A stretch of DNA of 64,000 bases from Deltaproteobacteria bacterium Ga0077539 (GCA_001465015.1 LNEO01000123.1:124001-188000); one strand, 5' to 3'; positions 26,767-37,941 are shown, counted from the stretch's first letter. Notes: generated from the sequence alone by a model not told the origin. Numbers and translations: made by a program.

Positions 26767-29700
26767 CTACTTTGTTTTGATGTGCGCGTAATTCGTCGCG
26801 GAGCACTCGCCCAGTCGCCGTGTCGCGCGCGGCGATCTGCGTGGGAGTCGCTGCGGCAACCACGCGACCGCCGTGCTTTCCGCCGCCCGGCCCGAGCTCG
26901 ATGAGCCAGTCGGCAGCGGCCAGCACGTTGGGGTGATGCTCGACGACGAGCACTGAATCGCCGCGGTCCACGAGGCGCTGCAGCACGGCGACCAGCCGCT
27001 CGACGTCGCCCACGTGAAGACCCGTCGTCGGCTCGTCGAGGACGTAGAGCGTCCCGCCCCCTCGACCCTGGAGCTCCGTCGCTAGCTTTACCCGCTGCGC
27101 TTCGCCGCCGGACAACGTGTGCGAGCCCTGCCCGAGGGCCATGTACCCGAGCCCGAGCGAGCTCAACAGCTCGAGCGCACGCGCCAGCGACGAGACCTGC
27201 GAAAACACAGCCTTCGCCTCGTCCACCGTGAGGCCGAGGATCTCACCGGCGTCGTAGCCGTGGAGCTTCACCTCCCGCGTCTCGCGGGAGAAGCGCAGCC
27301 CCTCGCACACATCGCAGGGCACAACGACGTCGGGCAGAAAGCTCATCTCGACGTGCTTGACCCCAGCGCCCTCGCACGCCTCGCACCGCCCTCCCCCTTG
27401 CGTCGTGCTCGTGTTGAAGCTGAAGCGCGTCGGGCCCCATCCCTTCGCACGCGCAGCTTGCGTGGCGGCGAACATCTTTCGAATCTCGTCCCACAAGCCC
27501 ACGTACGTCGCAGGGACGCTCCGCGGCGTTCGCCCGATCGGCGATTGATCGATGCGCCTCGCCGCTCGAAGCGCCGAAGCGCCGAGCAGCTTGTCGATCC
27601 CGAGCGGCGGCTCGCACTCGAGGCCCAGCTCCTTGCACACCGCGGGAAAGAGCACCTTGTCGACGAGCGTGCTCTTTCCCGAGCCCGACACGCCGGCCAC
27701 GGCGACGAGCCTTCCGAGCGGGATTTGCACGCGAACGTCGGCGAGGTTGTGCGCAGTGACCCCGCGCAGCTCGAGCCACGACACGCCCTTGTCATCGATC
27801 GTCCGTCGGCGCGCGTTTGCGCCAGGGACCACCTCGAGCGCCTTGGCCGTCGGAGAGTTCGGCGACGACAGGACGCGCTCGGTCGGACCCTCTGCAACGA
27901 CGAGACCTCCGCCGCGACCGCCGCTCGGGCCCATGTCGACGATCCAGTCCGCCGCCCGAATCACAGCCGCGTCGTGCTCGACGACGAGCACGCTCGCGCC
28001 GCGGTCCACCAGCTTTCGCATCGCTCGCACGAGCCTGTGCGTGTCGCTCGCGTGAAGCCCGATCGTGGGCTCGTCGAGGACGTAGAGCACCCCCGTAAGG
28101 CCCGCGCCGATCTGCGCCGCCAGTCGCAGCCGTTGCATCTCGCCGCCCGACAGCGTGTTCGCGCGCCGATCGAGCGCCAGATAATCGAGCCCGAGCTCGT
28201 CGAGCGTTCGCAACCGCGCCTCGAGCTCGGTCATCGGCGCGCGCGCGATCGAGCGACGACGCTCGTCGAGGCTGAGCTCCTTGACCGCCGCGCGGAGCTC
28301 GCTCGGGCTCATCCCGACCACTTCGTGATAGCGCCTCGCCCCGAGCCGAACCGCTCGCGGGATCGGCGCGAGCCGCGTGCCCTCGCAGCTCTTGCAGCGA
28401 CGACCGTTGTCGTCGACGCCCGCGCCCTCGCACTTCTCGCAGCGACCCTGCGCGGTGTTGAACGAGAAGTGCCTCGGGTCGAGCTCCGGAACGCCGCGGC
28501 CGCATTTGGGGCATGCTCGCCTCGTCGAGATCACGACAGGGCCGTCTTTGGCAGACTTGCTTGAATTCGTGGGCTCGATGATCGCGTGCCCCTGCGCGAG
28601 CGCCGTCGCCCGCTGCAAGAGCGCAACGAGCTTCGAGCGCTCGCCGAGCTTCACGACGCCGAGGTCGTACTGAACGTCGTGGACCTTGCTCTTGGCCAAC
28701 GGCGGAACGCTCGCGGGCGCGAAGTCCTTTCCGTCCACGCGCACCGAGGCGATCCCCGCGGCGAGCGCGCGCTCCATCGCCTCTTTGTGAAGGCCCTTTC
28801 GCGCGCGAACGACCGGAGCGAGCACGCGCACCGAGTGACTCGCGCCGCGCTCCGCGTGCAGGTCCTCGGCGATCACCTCCGGCGCCCGCGCCCCGATCGG
28901 CAGATCGCAGGTCGGACAATGCGGCACGCCCACCTTCGCGAAGAGCAGTCGAAGGTAGTGCGCGACCTCGGTGACGGTGGCCACGGTGCTCATCGCGCCG
29001 GCGCGCGCCGTGCGTTGCTCCAGCGAAATCGCCGGTGGAATCCCGGCGATCTGATCGACGTCCGCGCGCCCGAGCGACGGCAGGTACTGCCTCGCGTACG
29101 GCGAGAGCGTCTCGAGAAAGCGACGCTGCCCCTCGGCGTACACCACGTCGAAGGCCATCGAGCTCTTGCCCGAGCCCGAAGGGCCCGTGAACGCGACGAG
29201 CTTCTCCCTGGGAATTTCCAGGCGTCCGACGCGTAGATTGTGCTCACGCGCGCCCACTACGACCACCGAGGTGCGCGTCGCTGGGTCTTCGGCGCGCGTC
29301 GTCGAGGGATCGACGGCGACGGCGCTCGCCACGGTGCCCGAGAGCGCTTCTCGCAAAAACGGCGCGAAACGAGAGTGCTCCGAGCGAGCGACGAGCTCGG
29401 GCGGACCTTCGGCGACGAGCGCTCCTCCGTCGTGCGCGGCCTCGGGCCCGAGGTCGATCACCCAGTCCGCGCGCGCGGCGACGTGCGGGTCGTGCTCGAC
29501 GGCGATCACCGTCGCGTCGCGCTGAATCAGCGCGTCGATCGCCTCCAAGACACGATCGACGTCCGCGCGGTGGAGCCCCGCCGTCGGCTCATCGAGCACG
29601 ACGAGCGTCCCGGGCCCCGCCTCCGAGAGCGACCGCGCGAGCTTCAATCGCTGCGCTTCTCCGCCAGAGAGCATCGAGAGCGGCTGCCCGAGCGGCAGAT

Positions 29701-32074
29701 AGCCGAGCCCGACGTCGACGAGCGGCGTCAGCGCTCGCACCAGCGGTTTGACCAAAGGAAACGCCTCGATCGCGCGCGCCGCGCTCATCGCCAGGACGTC
29801 CGCGACGGTGTGTCCCAACCACCGCAGCTCCAAGACCTCGTCGCGAAACCGCTTGCCCTTGCAGTCGGGACACGTGAACGAGACGTCCGCGAGAAACTGC
29901 ATCTCGACCGTCTCGAAGCCCTCGCCCTGACAAGCCACGCATCGTCCGCCCTCGACGTTGAAGCTGAACGTGCCCGGCGTATAGCCGCGCTCCTTCGCCT
30001 CGGGCAGCGCAGCGAACGCCGCACGCACCGCGTCCCACGCGCCTGTGTACGTCGCGGCGTTGCCTCGCGATGTTCTACCGAGCGGCGATTGATCGACGAA
30101 CGTGACCCAGTTGAGCTGCGAGATTCCGTCCAGTCCGGTGAAGGGCAACGGCGCTGCGTCCCAGGGCGCACCGAGCATCCGCGACGCCGCGGCGACGAGG
30201 GTCTCGCTCACGAGGCTCGACTTTCCCGAGCCCGAAACGCCGGTCACGCACGTGAAAACGCCGAGCGGAAACCGCGCGTCTTGCCCCTTGAGGTTGTGCC
30301 CCGTCGCGCCCTTCAAGGTCAGCCACGCGTTGGGAGTGCGCCGCGCTCTCTTGCTCGCGCCCGCCGGTCGAAGCGCGCGTCCCGTCGGCGTATCTTTTGC
30401 GGCGAGCGCCGCGGGCCGACCGTCGAACACGATCCTTCCGCCCTGCTCGCCGGCGCCAGGCCCGAGCTCGATCACGCGATCCGCGCTCGAGATCACCGTG
30501 AGGTCGTGCTCGACCACGACCACGACGTTTCCCAGCCGCGCGAGGCCGCGCGCGACGTGCACGAGCTTCGCTGCGTCCCGCGGGTGAAGTCCCACCGTCG
30601 GCTCGTCGAGGACCATCAGCGTCCCGGTGAGCGACGTTCCGAGCGCGGCTGTCAGCGCGACTCGCTGCACCTCGCCGCCCGAGAGCGTGCGCGATGGCCG
30701 CTCGAGCGTGAGATATCCCAGCCCAACTTGTTGCAGGTAGCTCAACCGCTGCTGAATCTCTGACAACACGCGGTCCGTCGCCTCGTCGGCGCCCTCGATC
30801 TTCGCGAAGCGCTCGCGCAGCGCGCCCACCGGCGTGCGCCCAGCCTCGACGAGCGACAGGTCCGCGACGCGATACCGCTCGACCTCGGGCTTGAGCCTCG
30901 ATCCGTTGCACTCGCGACACGTCTCGTACTTGCGAAAGCGCGAGAGAAATACGCGGACGTGCATCTTGTACGTCTTGGTCTCGAGCCAGTCGAACCAGCC
31001 CTTCACGCCGATCCAATCGCCGTCGCCCTCGAGCACGCGACGTCGCTCTTTTGCGGTGAGCGTCTTCCACGGAGCGCTCGTGTCGATGTCGTTGGCCGCG
31101 CAGTACGCTCGGAGCTCTTTGCGTTCGGTGGCTGATTTCGGCCCGGTCCAACAACGGATCGCGCCCCCGTCGATCGAGAGGTTCTCGTCCGGGACCACCT
31201 TCGCCCAGTCGAGCTCGATCGTCCTGCCAAAACCCTTGCAGCCCGTGCACGCCCCCAGCGGCGATTGAAAGTTGAAGAGCGCCGGCGCCGGGTCGGCGAA
31301 GCTCTTCTTGCAGTGCGCGCACTCGAGGCCGTGCGCGAAGCGCGCCGCGGCGCCGCCGTCCTCGAGGTGAACGCGCGCGCGGCGCCCCTTGATCATCGCC
31401 GTGCCGATCGCTTCGGCGACACGAGCGCGAGCGCCTTGCTCGACCACGAGTCGATCGACGAGGACCTCTACCTCGCCTTGCGAGACCGCGACGCTCGGCG
31501 CGAGCTCGTCGATGTCGACCGCCTTTCCGTCGACGTACAAGCGACGGTAGCCCTGCTCGACGAGCGACTCGCGAACCCCGAGCCAACGCTCGGGATCCGT
31601 CGCGGTGACGGGATATGTCACGACGCCGCGAACGCGGTTTTCTCCGACGCGGTCGAGCACTGCGCGCGTCGCTCCGGTCACGGTTCCTCTCGCGACGACG
31701 TTGCCGCAGGTGTCGCAGACGATCGTGGCCGCCCTCGCCCACAGCAGTCGAAGATAATCTTGCAGCTCGGTCATCGTGCCCACGGTCGAGCGCGACGTGC
31801 GAACAGGCGCCCCGCGATCGACAGCGATCGCAGCGGGAACAGGGTCGAGCTTCGCCACCGGCGGTCGATCCCGACGCTCGAGAAATTGTCGCGCGTACGC
31901 GCTGAACGACTCGACGAAGCGCCGCTGGCCTTCGGCGTAGAGCGTGTCGAGCGCGAGCGAGCTCTTGCCCGCGCCCGAGACGCCCGCAACCACGACGAGC
32001 TCGCCGGGCCGAAGCTCGAGATCGACCGACTGAAGGTTGTGTGTGCGCGCGTCGACTAGAACCGTGGACTCCAT
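26759..32074 (-). CDS. uvrA: Double-length UvrA-like excinuclease subunit (two UvrA copies fused)
   Basis: 1771 residues from ATG 32074 ([15 protein letters not shown]), which aligns with the usual UvrA start; an open frame to 32155 exists. Normal UvrA is about 950 residues with two ATPase modules. This protein has four Walker A motifs ([36 protein letters not shown]) and four LSGGE signatures (GEVQR, GEAQR, GEMQR, GEAQR), each followed by LDEPT. Zinc-type Cys clusters appear in both halves ([32 protein letters not shown]). It recognises DNA damage and would act with UvrB. The halves differ in sequence, so the duplication is old or the two came from different paralogues. No frameshift was seen. 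Confidence 0.92.
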   Translation of the reverse strand: MESTVLVDARTHNLQSVDLELRPGELVVVAGVSGAGKSSLALDTLYAEGQRRFVESFSAYARQFLERRDRPPVAKLDPVPAAIAVDRGAPVRTSRSTVGTMTELQDYLRLLWARAATIVCDTCGNVVARGTVTGATRAVLDRVGENRVRGVVTYPVTATDPERWLGVRESLVEQGYRRLYVDGKAVDIDELAPSVAVSQGEVEVLVDRLVVEQGARARVAEAIGTAMIKGRRARVHLEDGGAAARFAHGLECAHCKKSFADPAPALFNFQSPLGACTGCKGFGRTIELDWAKVVPDENLSIDGGAIRCWTGPKSATERKELRAYCAANDIDTSAPWKTLTAKERRRVLEGDGDWIGVKGWFDWLETKTYKMHVRVFLSRFRKYETCRECNGSRLKPEVERYRVADLSLVEAGRTPVGALRERFAKIEGADEATDRVLSEIQQRLSYLQQVGLGYLTLERPSRTLSGGEVQRVALTAALGTSLTGTLMVLDEPTVGLHPRDAAKLVHVARGLARLGNVVVVVEHDLTVISSADRVIELGPGAGEQGGRIVFDGRPAALAAKDTPTGRALRPAGASKRARRTPNAWLTLKGATGHNLKGQDARFPLGVFTCVTGVSGSGKSSLVSETLVAAASRMLGAPWDAAPLPFTGLDGISQLNWVTFVDQSPLGRTSRGNAATYTGAWDAVRAAFAALPEAKERGYTPGTFSFNVEGGRCVACQGEGFETVEMQFLADVSFTCPDCKGKRFRDEVLELRWLGHTVADVLAMSAARAIEAFPLVKPLVRALTPLVDVGLGYLPLGQPLSMLSGGEAQRLKLARSLSEAGPGTLVVLDEPTAGLHRADVDRVLEAIDALIQRDATVIAVEHDPHVAARADWVIDLGPEAAHDGGALVAEGPPELVARSEHSRFAPFLREALSGTVASAVAVDPSTTRAEDPATRTSVVVVGAREHNLRVGRLEIPREKLVAFTGPSGSGKSSMAFDVVYAEGQRRFLETLSPYARQYLPSLGRADVDQIAGIPPAISLEQRTARAGAMSTVATVTEVAHYLRLLFAKVGVPHCPTCDLPIGARAPEVIAEDLHAERGASHSVRVLAPVVRARKGLHKEAMERALAAGIASVRVDGKDFAPASVPPLAKSKVHDVQYDLGVVKLGERSKLVALLQRATALAQGHAIIEPTNSSKSAKDGPVVISTRRACPKCGRGVPELDPRHFSFNTAQGRCEKCEGAGVDDNGRRCKSCEGTRLAPIPRAVRLGARRYHEVVGMSPSELRAAVKELSLDERRRSIARAPMTELEARLRTLDELGLDYLALDRRANTLSGGEMQRLRLAAQIGAGLTGVLYVLDEPTIGLHASDTHRLVRAMRKLVDRGASVLVVEHDAAVIRAADWIVDMGPSGGRGGGLVVAEGPTERVLSSPNSPTAKALEVVPGANARRRTIDDKGVSWLELRGVTAHNLADVRVQIPLGRLVAVAGVSGSGKSTLVDKVLFPAVCKELGLECEPPLGIDKLLGASALRAARRIDQSPIGRTPRSVPATYVGLWDEIRKMFAATQAARAKGWGPTRFSFNTSTTQGGGRCEACEGAGVKHVEMSFLPDVVVPCDVCEGLRFSRETREVKLHGYDAGEILGLTVDEAKAVFSQVSSLARALELLSSLGLGYMALGQGSHTLSGGEAQRVKLATELQGRGGGTLYVLDEPTTGLHVGDVERLVAVLQRLVDRGDSVLVVEHHPNVLAAADWLIELGPGGGKHGGRVVAAATPTQIAARDTATGRVLRDELRAHQNKVAR

Positions 32075-32146
32075 CGCCTCGACCTGCTGCTCGATCGATG
32101 CTCCTGCCGCGCTTTCGGTGCTCGCTATCGCAACCGATCGACACAT

Positions 32147-32159
32147 ACGGAACATCCGT
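32147..32159. promoter_or_regulatory. Inverted repeat upstream of UvrA gene
   Basis: ACGGA-ACA-TCCGT has perfect five-base arms and lies 73 bases upstream of the UvrA start, near the possible start of its transcript. It does not match the classical LexA box CTGT-N8-ACAG. Confidence 0.3.
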
Positions 32160-32180
32160 TTAGTATTACTGGGCGACTTC

Positions 32181-32188
32181 GTATAACA
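32181..32188 (-). promoter_or_regulatory. Possible extended -10 promoter for UvrA gene
   Basis: On the minus strand TGTTATAC resembles an extended -10 element, in a locally AT-rich patch of an otherwise GC-rich 206-base gap. No good -35 was seen. Confidence 0.25.
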
Positions 32189-32280
32189 GTTCCCGCAGAA
32201 GCTCGCGCGCGTTCTTCGGTCAGTCGTGCATCACAACGCTCACCAAAGCCGTACAACGGCGAGAGAGCTCGCCGAGATCC

Positions 32281-33309
32281 ATGCGTTCTTCTGCCTTTGA
32301 ATCAGCGCTCGCGGTCGCGCTCGTCGCGTGCCTCGCGCCTCGCGGCGCCTTTGCGCAACGGCGTCCGACCGCGATCGACAGAGCGATCAGCCAATGCGAC
32401 AGCGACGCCCCTCGCGTCTGTGTGCGCGCCATCAACCGCCTCCCCGCGCCCGCGCGAGCGCGGCCCGAGGTGCGGCTGCGATTGCTTCGCGCTCAGTTCG
32501 AGGGTGTGTCGCCTGCGCTCGAACCGGATGGCGCCCGCGCGCTCGCCCCTGCTGCGCGCGCCGAGCTCGACCGCGTCTACCGCGCGCTCGTGTCGTTCAG
32601 CGAAGCGCAGCGGACCATCGGAGACGCGTGGCTCCTTCGAGGGCGAGCGGAGCTGTCGATCAATCAGCTCGACGCCTCGGCGACGTCGCTCGAGCGTGCC
32701 ACGCAGCTGCTTCCGCAAGACCCGACGCCCGCCAACGACCTCGCGATGGTCCTCGTCGCGCTTCGTCGCTTGCCTGATGCTGAACGAGCGCTCGTCCGCG
32801 CCACCGCGCTCGCACCCAACGACGCCGAACCGTGGTCGAACCTCGGCGCGGTACGGCTGGCGCGAGGCAACGCGCGCGCGGCGGCGGATGCGTTTCGCGA
32901 GGCAATTCGCTGTGCACCCACGATGGCGCGGCACGCTTCGGACCTCGGCGCAGCGCTGTTGGCGGCGGGTCAACCCGAGCCCGCCGCGAGGGCGTTTGGT
33001 GATGCCGTGCGTCTCGCCCCGGCCGATCCGCTCTTTCGGGCAAACCTCGGGTATGCGCTCGCGCTCGGCAACCGCCTCGACGACGCGCTCGCGGAGCTCC
33101 GGCGCGCGACCGAGCTCGGCCCTCGCTCGTCGACGGCGTGGAACAACCTGGCGACGGTCCTCTCTCGCCGCGGTGATCGCGCCGGCGCAGAGACCGCGCT
33201 GCGACGCGCGCTCGAGATCGACCCCACCGACAGCCGCGCGCGCGCCAACCTCGAAGCGCTGCTCTCGTCGCGCCCAGCGCAAACAACACCGCGAGACGGC
33301 GGGCGCTAG
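32281..33309 (+). CDS. Secreted tetratricopeptide-repeat protein
   Basis: 342 residues. A signal peptide ends near GAFAQ, then a Cys pair (CDSDAPRVC) in an N-terminal helix region. At least five TPR units run from about 115 to 325 (for example NLGAVRLARGNARAAADAFREA, NLATVLSRRGDRAGAETALRRA). It is a periplasmic or secreted scaffold by inference, with no enzyme motif. It is divergent from the UvrA gene with 206 bases between, and ends nine bases from the convergent PilZ gene. The partner is unknown. Confidence 0.85.
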   Translation: MRSSAFESALAVALVACLAPRGAFAQRRPTAIDRAISQCDSDAPRVCVRAINRLPAPARARPEVRLRLLRAQFEGVSPALEPDGARALAPAARAELDRVYRALVSFSEAQRTIGDAWLLRGRAELSINQLDASATSLERATQLLPQDPTPANDLAMVLVALRRLPDAERALVRATALAPNDAEPWSNLGAVRLARGNARAAADAFREAIRCAPTMARHASDLGAALLAAGQPEPAARAFGDAVRLAPADPLFRANLGYALALGNRLDDALAELRRATELGPRSSTAWNNLATVLSRRGDRAGAETALRRALEIDPTDSRARANLEALLSSRPAQTTPRDGGR

Positions 33310-33318
33310 TCGCTCGAA

Positions 33319-33957
33319 TCAGCGCTCGACGCGAACCTCGGGGTCCAGCGATCGCGCGACGCGCTCGACCACCGTGGACCACGCGCGCTCTCCGTCGACC
33401 GCGAGCGCGCCGATGGCGAGACCCGAGCGGTTGCCGGAGCTCCAAACGACCCGCGCTTGAACGGCAGCACGTCCCGAGTCGACGTCGACGAGGATGTCCG
33501 AAGCACCGACGAGCGGTGACGGAGTGACCAGCAGCGCGCCGCGAGCGCTGACGTCTTCGAGGGTGCCGTAGACCAGCCGCTGCGTGGCCCGTCGGCTCGA
33601 GCCTACCAGGGACACGAGCACACGTTCGGTGCACGGAAACCGCGGCGACTCACGGGGAACGGTCGGAACGTCGCCCTTGGCCCATCGGAGCAGAAAACTG
33701 AGTCGGTCGCCGTGAGGAGTGAGGACGCGGACGCCCGTTCCCTTCGCGAGCACGCCGGCGGCCTGGACGCGGCGCCACGCGACGACGCCCTCGAGAAACA
33801 CCCCGCCGAGCAGCCCGTGCGCCGTGACCTGGATCAGAACCGGCGAGCCGATCGAGACGTCGACAAACTCGGGAACGAAGAACGCCCCGTCGCCCACCCC
33901 CTGCTGGGAGCTCGACAACGCCGCACGATCGCGGAAGTTCGCTGCAACTCGAATCAT
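33319..33957 (-). CDS. PilZ-domain protein with two PilZ-like units
   Basis: 212 residues from ATG 33957, which has GAGGAG seven bases upstream; the longer open frame was trimmed. The N-terminal unit (about 1-100) resembles the PilZ-like barrels that gauge gene-neighbour signalling in myxobacteria (VDVSIGSPVLIQV, GVVAWRRV). The second (about 105-205) has the D-x-S-x-x-G motif (LEDVSARGALL) and VVWSSGNRSGLAIG, typical of c-di-GMP-binding PilZ. The upstream RxxxR arginines are not clearly conserved, so nucleotide binding is uncertain. Likely a cytosolic c-di-GMP effector. It is divergent from the NHL lipoprotein, 123 bases apart. Confidence 0.75.
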   Translation of the reverse strand: MIRVAANFRDRAALSSSQQGVGDGAFFVPEFVDVSIGSPVLIQVTAHGLLGGVFLEGVVAWRRVQAAGVLAKGTGVRVLTPHGDRLSFLLRWAKGDVPTVPRESPRFPCTERVLVSLVGSSRRATQRLVYGTLEDVSARGALLVTPSPLVGASDILVDVDSGRAAVQARVVWSSGNRSGLAIGALAVDGERAWSTVVERVARSLDPEVRVER

Positions 33958-34080
33958 CGATTCACTCCTCGGAGCTCTGCGTTCTCGACCTGTCAACCAA
34001 ACCGAGGCCACGAGCAACCATCGTTCATCTCGTGTTGGGCTCCATTGCCGATTCACGGTCCCTAGTGGCACGATCATCCC

Positions 34081-36528
34081 GTGCGACGATCGCTGCCTAT
34101 TGGCCTTTCTCTTTTCACACTTCACGCGTGCCGTGTCTATGACCCGGCGTTGCTCAGCCAAGACTCCACGCGCATCGACGCAGCAGATGTTCGCCCCAGC
34201 GATGTGCCAACCGATCTTCCAACTTCGGACGTAGATGCACAGGTCGACGTCATCGCAACGGACGACCGCGGAGATACCGTCGACGTCCCCGACGCCATGG
34301 TGCCCGGCTGTCCGGGCGTCCTCGCGCGCCGAGAGGCCTGCATCGAGAGCGTATTCGGCGACAGTTATTCAGCATCGACGCCTGAGCTCGTCGCGCCAGA
34401 CGCGCTGGTAATCCAAAGCGAATCTCCGCTCGTCGCATACGTCGGCGACTCGGCGACCGGGCGAATCTTCGAGGTCCGCGAGGCGCCAGGAGGCCTACGC
34501 ACTTCGTTGGTCGCAGGAGTCGCAGTCTCGGGTTCGCTCGGCGCGGCTGGGGTCGCGACGACCCGTCCCCTCGGCGCGATCTCCGGCCTCTCGTTGCAAG
34601 CAGGTGGCGGAGCGACCCTCCTCGGCGCCGATCCACGCAACCACGTCGCGTTTCGGGTCGACGTCCGACAGGACATGCCTGCGATGTCCATGATCGAGCG
34701 CATTCCCCTCACGATGACGCTTCCGACGTCGGGCCCGTTCGACATCGAGCAGGCGTACGGATCCTTCGCGTTCACCGCGAACAACGCGATGTACCTCGCG
34801 GGCGCCGCGTCTCCCACTTTGCTCGCAGGCGTGCCGTGCACTCAACCCTCGGGCTGCGAGGGGTTCAACGCAGCACCCGCGCTGCCACCCGCGTCGGTCT
34901 TCGCGACGCCCACCGCGCTCGAGGTCAATCGAAGCACTTCGCCGGCGACCACGTTCGTCGCAGACTCCAACAACTGCCGCATCCGTCGGTTCACCAGCGC
35001 GACGAGCAACGTCGATGTCGTCGCCGGCAATGGTTGCTCTTCGGTGGGCACCGTGCACGACGGCTCTGGTCCCCCCGTCACTGCGGCAACCGTGCGGCTC
35101 GGCCCCATCGGCTCGATGGGGCTCGCTCGCAATCGGTTCCTGTATTTCGCCGACGCCAACGCGCGCTGCTCGGTGTTCTTGGTGGACCTCGGGATCCCGA
35201 CGCCGACCGTCCGACTCGTGGCCGGACACGGCGCGCTCTGCGGACAGAACGCGCGCACTGGTGGGGACTACCGCCTCGGTCGCCTCGGCGGCGTCGCCGT
35301 GGGCCCTGTCACCCAGGCGGCGTACTTCATCGACTCGCAGAACCGATTGCTCTACCGCGCAGACGTCTCTCCGACGGGAGTTCCCGGCTCGGTCGTCGCA
35401 GTCGGAGTCCTCGGTCCCCGACGCGGAAGCGAGCTGCTCGCCAACTTCCGCACCGGCGGCATCCGCGGGCTCGCGGTGGTTGGACCGATGGGAGCGACCG
35501 CGACGCTGCCGGAGCTCGTCTTCAGCGCCCCGTTCGAATCTCGAGTGTTCGGGCTGCGCGATCGCGCGACCCGCGTCCTCGCAGGAGCCGGATCGGACCC
35601 GCCCACCGCTGCGATCGCCGCGGTGCAAATGGAGCCCGCAGTCGTCGACGCCGTGGTCGCGCTGCCCACGCCCGTCTCGCGCACCGACGCGCTGTTCGCA
35701 GTGCGCGATCGGCACGTCGTGCTCCGCGCAAGCACCGCGGACTCGATCAGCCTCGCGGCCGGTCAGTACAACGTCCGCGGCAACACTGGCGCCGCGGGAA
35801 TGATCGACACGATGCGCCTCGATGACCCGTCGGCGCTCGCGTTGGCCAACGCCAACACTGCATACGTCGCCTCGCGCAGGAGCAACGGCCGATACCTCGT
35901 CTACCTGCTCAACTTCTCGGCTCGCACGTACTCGACGCTCGTCGGCCCCGCGCCGACGGACACGAGCGAAGGCGACGCGCCGATGGGCGGCGCGGCCGTT
36001 TCGGCGTCACGACTTCGACTCGTCGAGGTGTCCTCGATCGCCTACAACACGGCGCGCGACGAGATCTACGTCGCGGACCCCAATCAGCACGTCGTGTTTC
36101 GCGTTGCCCGCGGCGCCATGGCGCTCGAGGCGACGGTGCTCGCCGGCAACTACACGAGCAACGGGACCGCGGTCGAAGACGACATGCGCGTGGACGGTCA
36201 GCCCGCGACGAACGTTCCTCTCGTTCAACCGATGTCCCTCACGCTCGACGCGACGGGCAACACGCTGTACGTCGCCGACGCGGGAACACACCGCGTTTAC
36301 TCGGTCGACTTGAGCGCGATGACGCCGACGATTCGACGCGTGGCCGGCTCTGGCCCCGCGCAGCCGTCGGTTCCAGAGACCCTCGGCGACAACGGCGCCG
36401 CGCGATCGGCGCGGCTCTCCGAGCCCTCGGCGCTCGCCTACGTCCCCGGCACGGCCAGCGTGGGTCCCTCGCTCATCATCGGCGAGAACGGCTCGGGTCG
36501 GCTCCGCGTCGTGCGCTTTCCGCGCTGA
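34081..36528 (+). CDS. Lipoprotein with NHL-type beta-propeller repeats
   Basis: 815 residues from GTG 34081. A short lipoprotein signal ends at LHAC (Cys17). An Asp-rich linker (about 28-75) is typical of exported myxobacterial proteins. The rest is a chain of NHL-like propeller blades (TTFVADSNNCRIRRFT, ...VVAGNGCSS; EIYVADPNQHVVFRVA, ...VLAGNYTSNG; TLYVADAGTHRVYSVD, ...RRVAGSGP), probably two propellers. It is anchored at the outer surface or periplasmic face. NHL propellers bind proteins or other ligands, and no catalytic residues are recognised. It ends three bases before the convergent permease gene. Confidence 0.88.
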   Translation: MRRSLPIGLSLFTLHACRVYDPALLSQDSTRIDAADVRPSDVPTDLPTSDVDAQVDVIATDDRGDTVDVPDAMVPGCPGVLARREACIESVFGDSYSASTPELVAPDALVIQSESPLVAYVGDSATGRIFEVREAPGGLRTSLVAGVAVSGSLGAAGVATTRPLGAISGLSLQAGGGATLLGADPRNHVAFRVDVRQDMPAMSMIERIPLTMTLPTSGPFDIEQAYGSFAFTANNAMYLAGAASPTLLAGVPCTQPSGCEGFNAAPALPPASVFATPTALEVNRSTSPATTFVADSNNCRIRRFTSATSNVDVVAGNGCSSVGTVHDGSGPPVTAATVRLGPIGSMGLARNRFLYFADANARCSVFLVDLGIPTPTVRLVAGHGALCGQNARTGGDYRLGRLGGVAVGPVTQAAYFIDSQNRLLYRADVSPTGVPGSVVAVGVLGPRRGSELLANFRTGGIRGLAVVGPMGATATLPELVFSAPFESRVFGLRDRATRVLAGAGSDPPTAAIAAVQMEPAVVDAVVALPTPVSRTDALFAVRDRHVVLRASTADSISLAAGQYNVRGNTGAAGMIDTMRLDDPSALALANANTAYVASRRSNGRYLVYLLNFSARTYSTLVGPAPTDTSEGDAPMGGAAVSASRLRLVEVSSIAYNTARDEIYVADPNQHVVFRVARGAMALEATVLAGNYTSNGTAVEDDMRVDGQPATNVPLVQPMSLTLDATGNTLYVADAGTHRVYSVDLSAMTPTIRRVAGSGPAQPSVPETLGDNGAARSARLSEPSALAYVPGTASVGPSLIIGENGSGRLRVVRFPR

Positions 36529-36531
36529 CGC

Positions 36532-37941
36532 TCAATTGACCCCGCGCGAGAGCACCAGAGAGGGGTCGGTGCTCGCCGCGCGCCGCGCCGGCAACAGCGC
36601 GCTCAGCGCGCACGCGAGGACGCCGAACGCACAGGAAATCAAAACGTCCCTGGGCGTCCAGACGAACCAGTTGTCCGGCTTGAACGGAAACGCTGGCAGC
36701 TTCGCCGCGAGCAGTCGGTTCCAACCCACGCCGAGCGCTCGGGCCCCGAGCGCTCCGATACCAGACGCGATAAGCCCGACGACCAACGCCTCAGCGATGA
36801 CCAGCAAGAACACGTCCGCGCGCCGCGCGCCGCACACGCGCAAGAGAGCGATCTCGCCCTCGCGCTCGCGCACCCGCGCGCCGAGCGCGTGCGCGATCGA
36901 CAGTGCAGCAAGCAAGACGATCACCGCGCTCGTCAGAGACAACACCGCGGTGATGACCGAGACCAAGAGCCCCATCTGCTCGGCGCCCGAGGTCCGCACC
37001 TCCAGGCCGAGCTCGCGGACCTTCTGCGTGATCGTCGTGGTGTGCTCGGGGTGAGACACCACGATGATCAAGCTCGTGTACTGCTCGGCCGCGGCCGCGC
37101 CCGCGTACTCCGCGTTGAGCCTGCGCGCGACCGAGAGCGGAACGGTGATTCCCAGGTCGATCGCGCGCGGCGTGACCCCGACGATCCGCGCGTAGACCCT
37201 CCGCTGCGTTCCGCGCTGCGCGAAGCCGAGCCCCGCGCGGCCGAGGTCCCACTCGAGCTCGATCCCTCGCGCGTGCTGCGCCAGCGACCTCGCGACCGGC
37301 GGAAGCCCGTGCGCCGGCGCGATCGCGCCGTCGAACACCTCTAACAAGTATGGGCTGACGAGCGCAGGAATCGGCACAACGCAGCGCCCTGGCAAGACGC
37401 TCGCGCCGTTGGGCGCGATCTCCGTCGAACACTTCTCGCCGTCAGGACACTCGTCGTGCCGTCGACACTCGCGGCCAGAACCTTGATTCTGTGTGTCCTC
37501 GAAGCGGACCCCCGGCGCAAGCTCGCCCCGGACCAACGCCGGATCGATCCCGTCTGCCACGAGTTCTCCAGCGCCGATCATGCGACCGAACACCTCCTGC
37601 CCTCCTCGCCCCGAGTGCGGAAACAAGAGCCGAAGCTTCGGATACACCGCGCGCACGCCCTCCGTTCGCGCGAGCGTGTCGACCGAGGACTGAGGGATCC
37701 CTTCGGCTCTCGCTCCGAGCAGCGCGGCGAGTGCGCCGACGCTCTGGTCCCGCGGCACCACCTCGATGCGATCGATCGGAAAGATCCGACCGAGCACCAC
37801 CGATCGCATTCCAGCGCCCAGCGCGAGAAAGAACACCAGCGCCGCGATGCCCACGCTGATCCCGATCGCGGCGAGGATGAACGACCCGCTCGCTCGGCGG
37901 AGGTCTCTCGCGAGGATCGTTACGAACGCGCCCGGTCTCAC
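36532..37941 (-). CDS. FtsX/MacB-type ABC permease with Cys-rich periplasmic insertion
   Basis: 469 residues. One N-terminal transmembrane helix (about 20-44), a large periplasmic domain (about 45-325), then three C-terminal helices (about 325-355, 372-402, 428-455): the FtsX/MacB/LolE fold. The periplasmic part carries a four-cysteine insertion at 159-187 (Cys159, 165, 171, 187; pattern C.(5)C.(5)C.(15)C) that is not normal for this family and suggests a disulfide-linked or ligand-binding loop. Its ATG overlaps the stop of the ATPase gene by four bases. It is the last gene of a five-gene operon with an MCE protein. Such permeases move lipoproteins or transmit ATPase strokes to the periplasm. 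Confidence 0.9.
   Translation of the reverse strand: MRPGAFVTILARDLRRASGSFILAAIGISVGIAALVFFLALGAGMRSVVLGRIFPIDRIEVVPRDQSVGALAALLGARAEGIPQSSVDTLARTEGVRAVYPKLRLLFPHSGRGGQEVFGRMIGAGELVADGIDPALVRGELAPGVRFEDTQNQGSGRECRRHDECPDGEKCSTEIAPNGASVLPGRCVVPIPALVSPYLLEVFDGAIAPAHGLPPVARSLAQHARGIELEWDLGRAGLGFAQRGTQRRVYARIVGVTPRAIDLGITVPLSVARRLNAEYAGAAAAEQYTSLIIVVSHPEHTTTITQKVRELGLEVRTSGAEQMGLLVSVITAVLSLTSAVIVLLAALSIAHALGARVREREGEIALLRVCGARRADVFLLVIAEALVVGLIASGIGALGARALGVGWNRLLAAKLPAFPFKPDNWFVWTPRDVLISCAFGVLACALSALLPARRAASTDPSLVLSRGVN

Noticed and set aside
26759-32074. Two adjacent uvrA genes joined by a sequencing error
   Set aside because: The frame is continuous through the linker and codon use is uniform; there is no stop or SD between the halves.
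32075-32280. LexA/SOS box upstream of UvrA
   Set aside because: CTG and CAG are present but spacing and flanks do not fit CTGT-N8-ACAG.
35500-35560. tRNA-like TTCGAATC string
   Set aside because: Lies within the NHL lipoprotein gene with no cloverleaf around it.
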